This document shows, in pieces, positions 62,925 to 64,000 of a stretch of DNA of 64,000 nt (position 1 is the stretch's first letter; every line of letters begins with the position of its first letter). The notes beneath the pieces were generated by a model that was not told where the DNA came from, searched no databases, and saw only the letters and a program-made list of their open reading frames with translations. Origin of the DNA: Turneriella parva DSM 21527. GTDB lineage: Bacteria > Spirochaetota > Leptospiria > Turneriellales > Turneriellaceae. Where the stretch lies: positions 3,472,001 through 3,536,000 of the forward strand of contig NC_018020.1 of assembly GCF_000266885.1 (NCBI RefSeq), in the 5' to 3' direction. The translations under genes and the position numbers were made by a program.

Positions 62925-64000
62925 AACTCTTTCATATACATGTAGTGATGACCACTTCCCTTTTTAGCAGCCTCATTTGGGGCATGATGCTCCCAAACTT
63001 AACCCCCTATTTCAGTGCAAAGGGTTTTGAAATAATCTCAATCGGCCTGCTATTTAGTATTTCAGTTCTATCGCGGGTCTTTTCTCAGTATTTTTTTGGC
63101 GCCCTAATTTCACGGTATGGATTCGTAGTTGCGGGTATGGTAAATGCTTTCGGCATATTCTTATTAAGCCTCCTGCTGATAGATGAATTTGAACATCCTA
63201 TAAAACTCATTCTAGCCGGTATAGGTTTTGGCTTGATCAATGGAATTTTCTTCGTAACACTGGATACAATAATCCGAAGTGTCTCTGAGAGTCCCGCGAA
63301 ATTATTTTCACTTAGAATCGTTCTTGTTGGCATAGGCTTGACGGTGGGCCCCATTTTGAATCATTTCCTGCTTCTCATTTCTGTCGAAAGCTGTCTTAAA
63401 TTGCAATTGTTGGTCGCGATTTTGATTTCAATTTATTTCTTTTTCTTCCCGAAATCATCAATGCTGCTTGAAACACGACGGACTTTGAGTTTCTCACCTA
63501 ACCTCAGAATCGTAATAATTGCACTACCCGTCTTTACGGCTCAAATTATTTATGGCGCCTTAGAGCCCATATTACCGTTATACGCTCTTAATGAGATAAA
63601 AGATCCAAAAATGGCACCGATTTTCTTCTCTGTGAACTTTATTGCTTTTATCATTGGTCAAGGATTCGGCCTGATTCTCCAGAAATTCTTAAAAATCGAG
63701 AATATATTCATCTTAGCTTTTACCCTGATGGGATTAAGTTTCTGCATTTTTTCGCTGCAAACGAATCCATTTTTCTTCTACCTATGGATAAGTCTCGAAA
63801 GTATATCAGCCTCCATCCTTTTTTTAACTGGAAAGAGCATCATCGGTTCATACTTCTCAAAAGAGGAATTTGCTAATGCCTACGGTCAGTATGCAGCTTT
63901 CACGGATTTTGGTCTATTCATTGCGCCTGTCATCTTCACTTATTGGTACCAACATATTTCCGCCAAATACATATTACCTTCTATAGCAGGTTTTGTGCTT
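62921..64000 (+). CDS. mccC: MFS exporter, MccC-like, cut by window edge
   Basis: 360 codons are visible without a stop. About ten to eleven hydrophobic helices of the major facilitator pattern, e.g. VMTTSLFSSLIWGMMLP, ISIGLLFSISVLSRVFSQYFFGALISRYGF (loop-2-like acid/aromatic region) and LAGIGFGLINGIFFVTL. The ATG overlaps the methyltransferase stop codon (ATGA). By analogy with MccC it should pump the finished microcin out and add to immunity. Confidence 0.87.
   Translation, partial: MKLFHIHVVMTTSLFSSLIWGMMLPNLTPYFSAKGFEIISIGLLFSISVLSRVFSQYFFGALISRYGFVVAGMVNAFGIFLLSLLLIDEFEHPIKLILAGIGFGLINGIFFVTLDTIIRSVSESPAKLFSLRIVLVGIGLTVGPILNHFLLLISVESCLKLQLLVAILISIYFFFFPKSSMLLETRRTLSFSPNLRIVIIALPVFTAQIIYGALEPILPLYALNEIKDPKMAPIFFSVNFIAFIIGQGFGLILQKFLKIENIFILAFTLMGLSFCIFSLQTNPFFFYLWISLESISASILFLTGKSIIGSYFSKEEFANAYGQYAAFTDFGLFIAPVIFTYWYQHISAKYILPSIAGFVL

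Noticed and set aside
1-64000. tRNA or rRNA genes
   Set aside because: I saw no cloverleaf with a GTTCRANNC-type T-loop and CCA end, and no rRNA-like sequence. Short matches to GTTC occur only in attC R' boxes.

Overview
The window is a chromosomal-type (super)integron cassette array, followed at its right end by the start of a microcin C-like antibiotic operon. I count 70 attC recombination sites, delimiting 69 complete cassettes (numbered C1-C69 here) plus a partial cassette at the left edge. Each attC runs from R'' (consensus NNNNAAC) to R' (GTTNNNN), with crossover between G and TT. All sites have the same orientation, so attI and the integrase gene should lie to the left, outside the window. 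Source organism: the DUF5018-like/NHL-repeat surface lipoprotein, small DUF1566 and SH3 secreted proteins, LxxC lipoproteins and a flagellin-domain protein suggest a spirochaete of the Leptospirales type. This is an inference; no rRNA or housekeeping marker is present.

attC families are told apart by their inner arms and centre. A (11 sites, ~225 bp): GATTTACC/GGTAAATC arms with a CCTCCGGTGG centre. B (4, 219 bp): GATTTACGAG arms. C (7, 194-196 bp): GTTTTACC/GGTAAAAC arms. D (6, 196-217 bp): ATTTTACGCG arms and a GGGTCTCCGCGG-type centre. E (21, ~192 bp): GATTTTACAAGC/CTTGTAAAATC arms. F (9, ~215 bp): ATTTTACGCG arms with a CGCGACCAC centre. G (8, ~216 bp): AAATTTACC arms with a CTACGCGCC or CTGCGCGCC centre. 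H (2, 195 bp): ATTTTATTTG arms. One singleton (I) and one hybrid complete the 70.

Thirty of the 69 cassettes are near-copies of two apparently gene-less modules: type E (19 copies, ~458 bp) and type F (11 copies, 554-577 bp). The other 39 carry mostly one or two small genes: seven toxin-antitoxin-like modules (BrnT/BrnA, HigBA, RHH/ParE, MazEF, DUF4258/DUF2283, two PIN modules), nuclease-like proteins (HNH, GIY-YIG, Mrr, a PD-(D/E)XK-like protein), many secreted or lipidated proteins, membrane proteins, a flagellin-like protein, a degenerate nucleotide-cyclase domain and many unknowns. Eight cassettes carry genes on the minus strand, including a 4.5 kb cassette (C17) with a four-gene reverse operon. 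One IS3-family element with a 5-bp target duplication sits inside C45. One cassette is present twice (C24 and C56).

Two architectural features run through the array. First, each cassette begins and ends with its own 15-25 bp inverted repeat, far beyond the classical 7-bp core, usually with one A/C mismatch at a fixed position that becomes a G.T wobble on the bottom strand. Second, about 27 small perfect hairpins with unrelated stems share a TCC-containing loop (GGA on the other strand).

From about 59.1 kb to the right edge there is a six-gene operon: a 17-codon precursor peptide ending RTGGAN, a terminator-like hairpin, then MccF-like peptidase, MccB-like adenylating enzyme, GNAT acetyltransferase (MccE C-domain-like), SAM methyltransferase and an MFS exporter cut by the window edge. 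Overlapping gene ends indicate one translation unit. By family knowledge this should make, modify, export and resist a Trojan-horse peptide-nucleotide.
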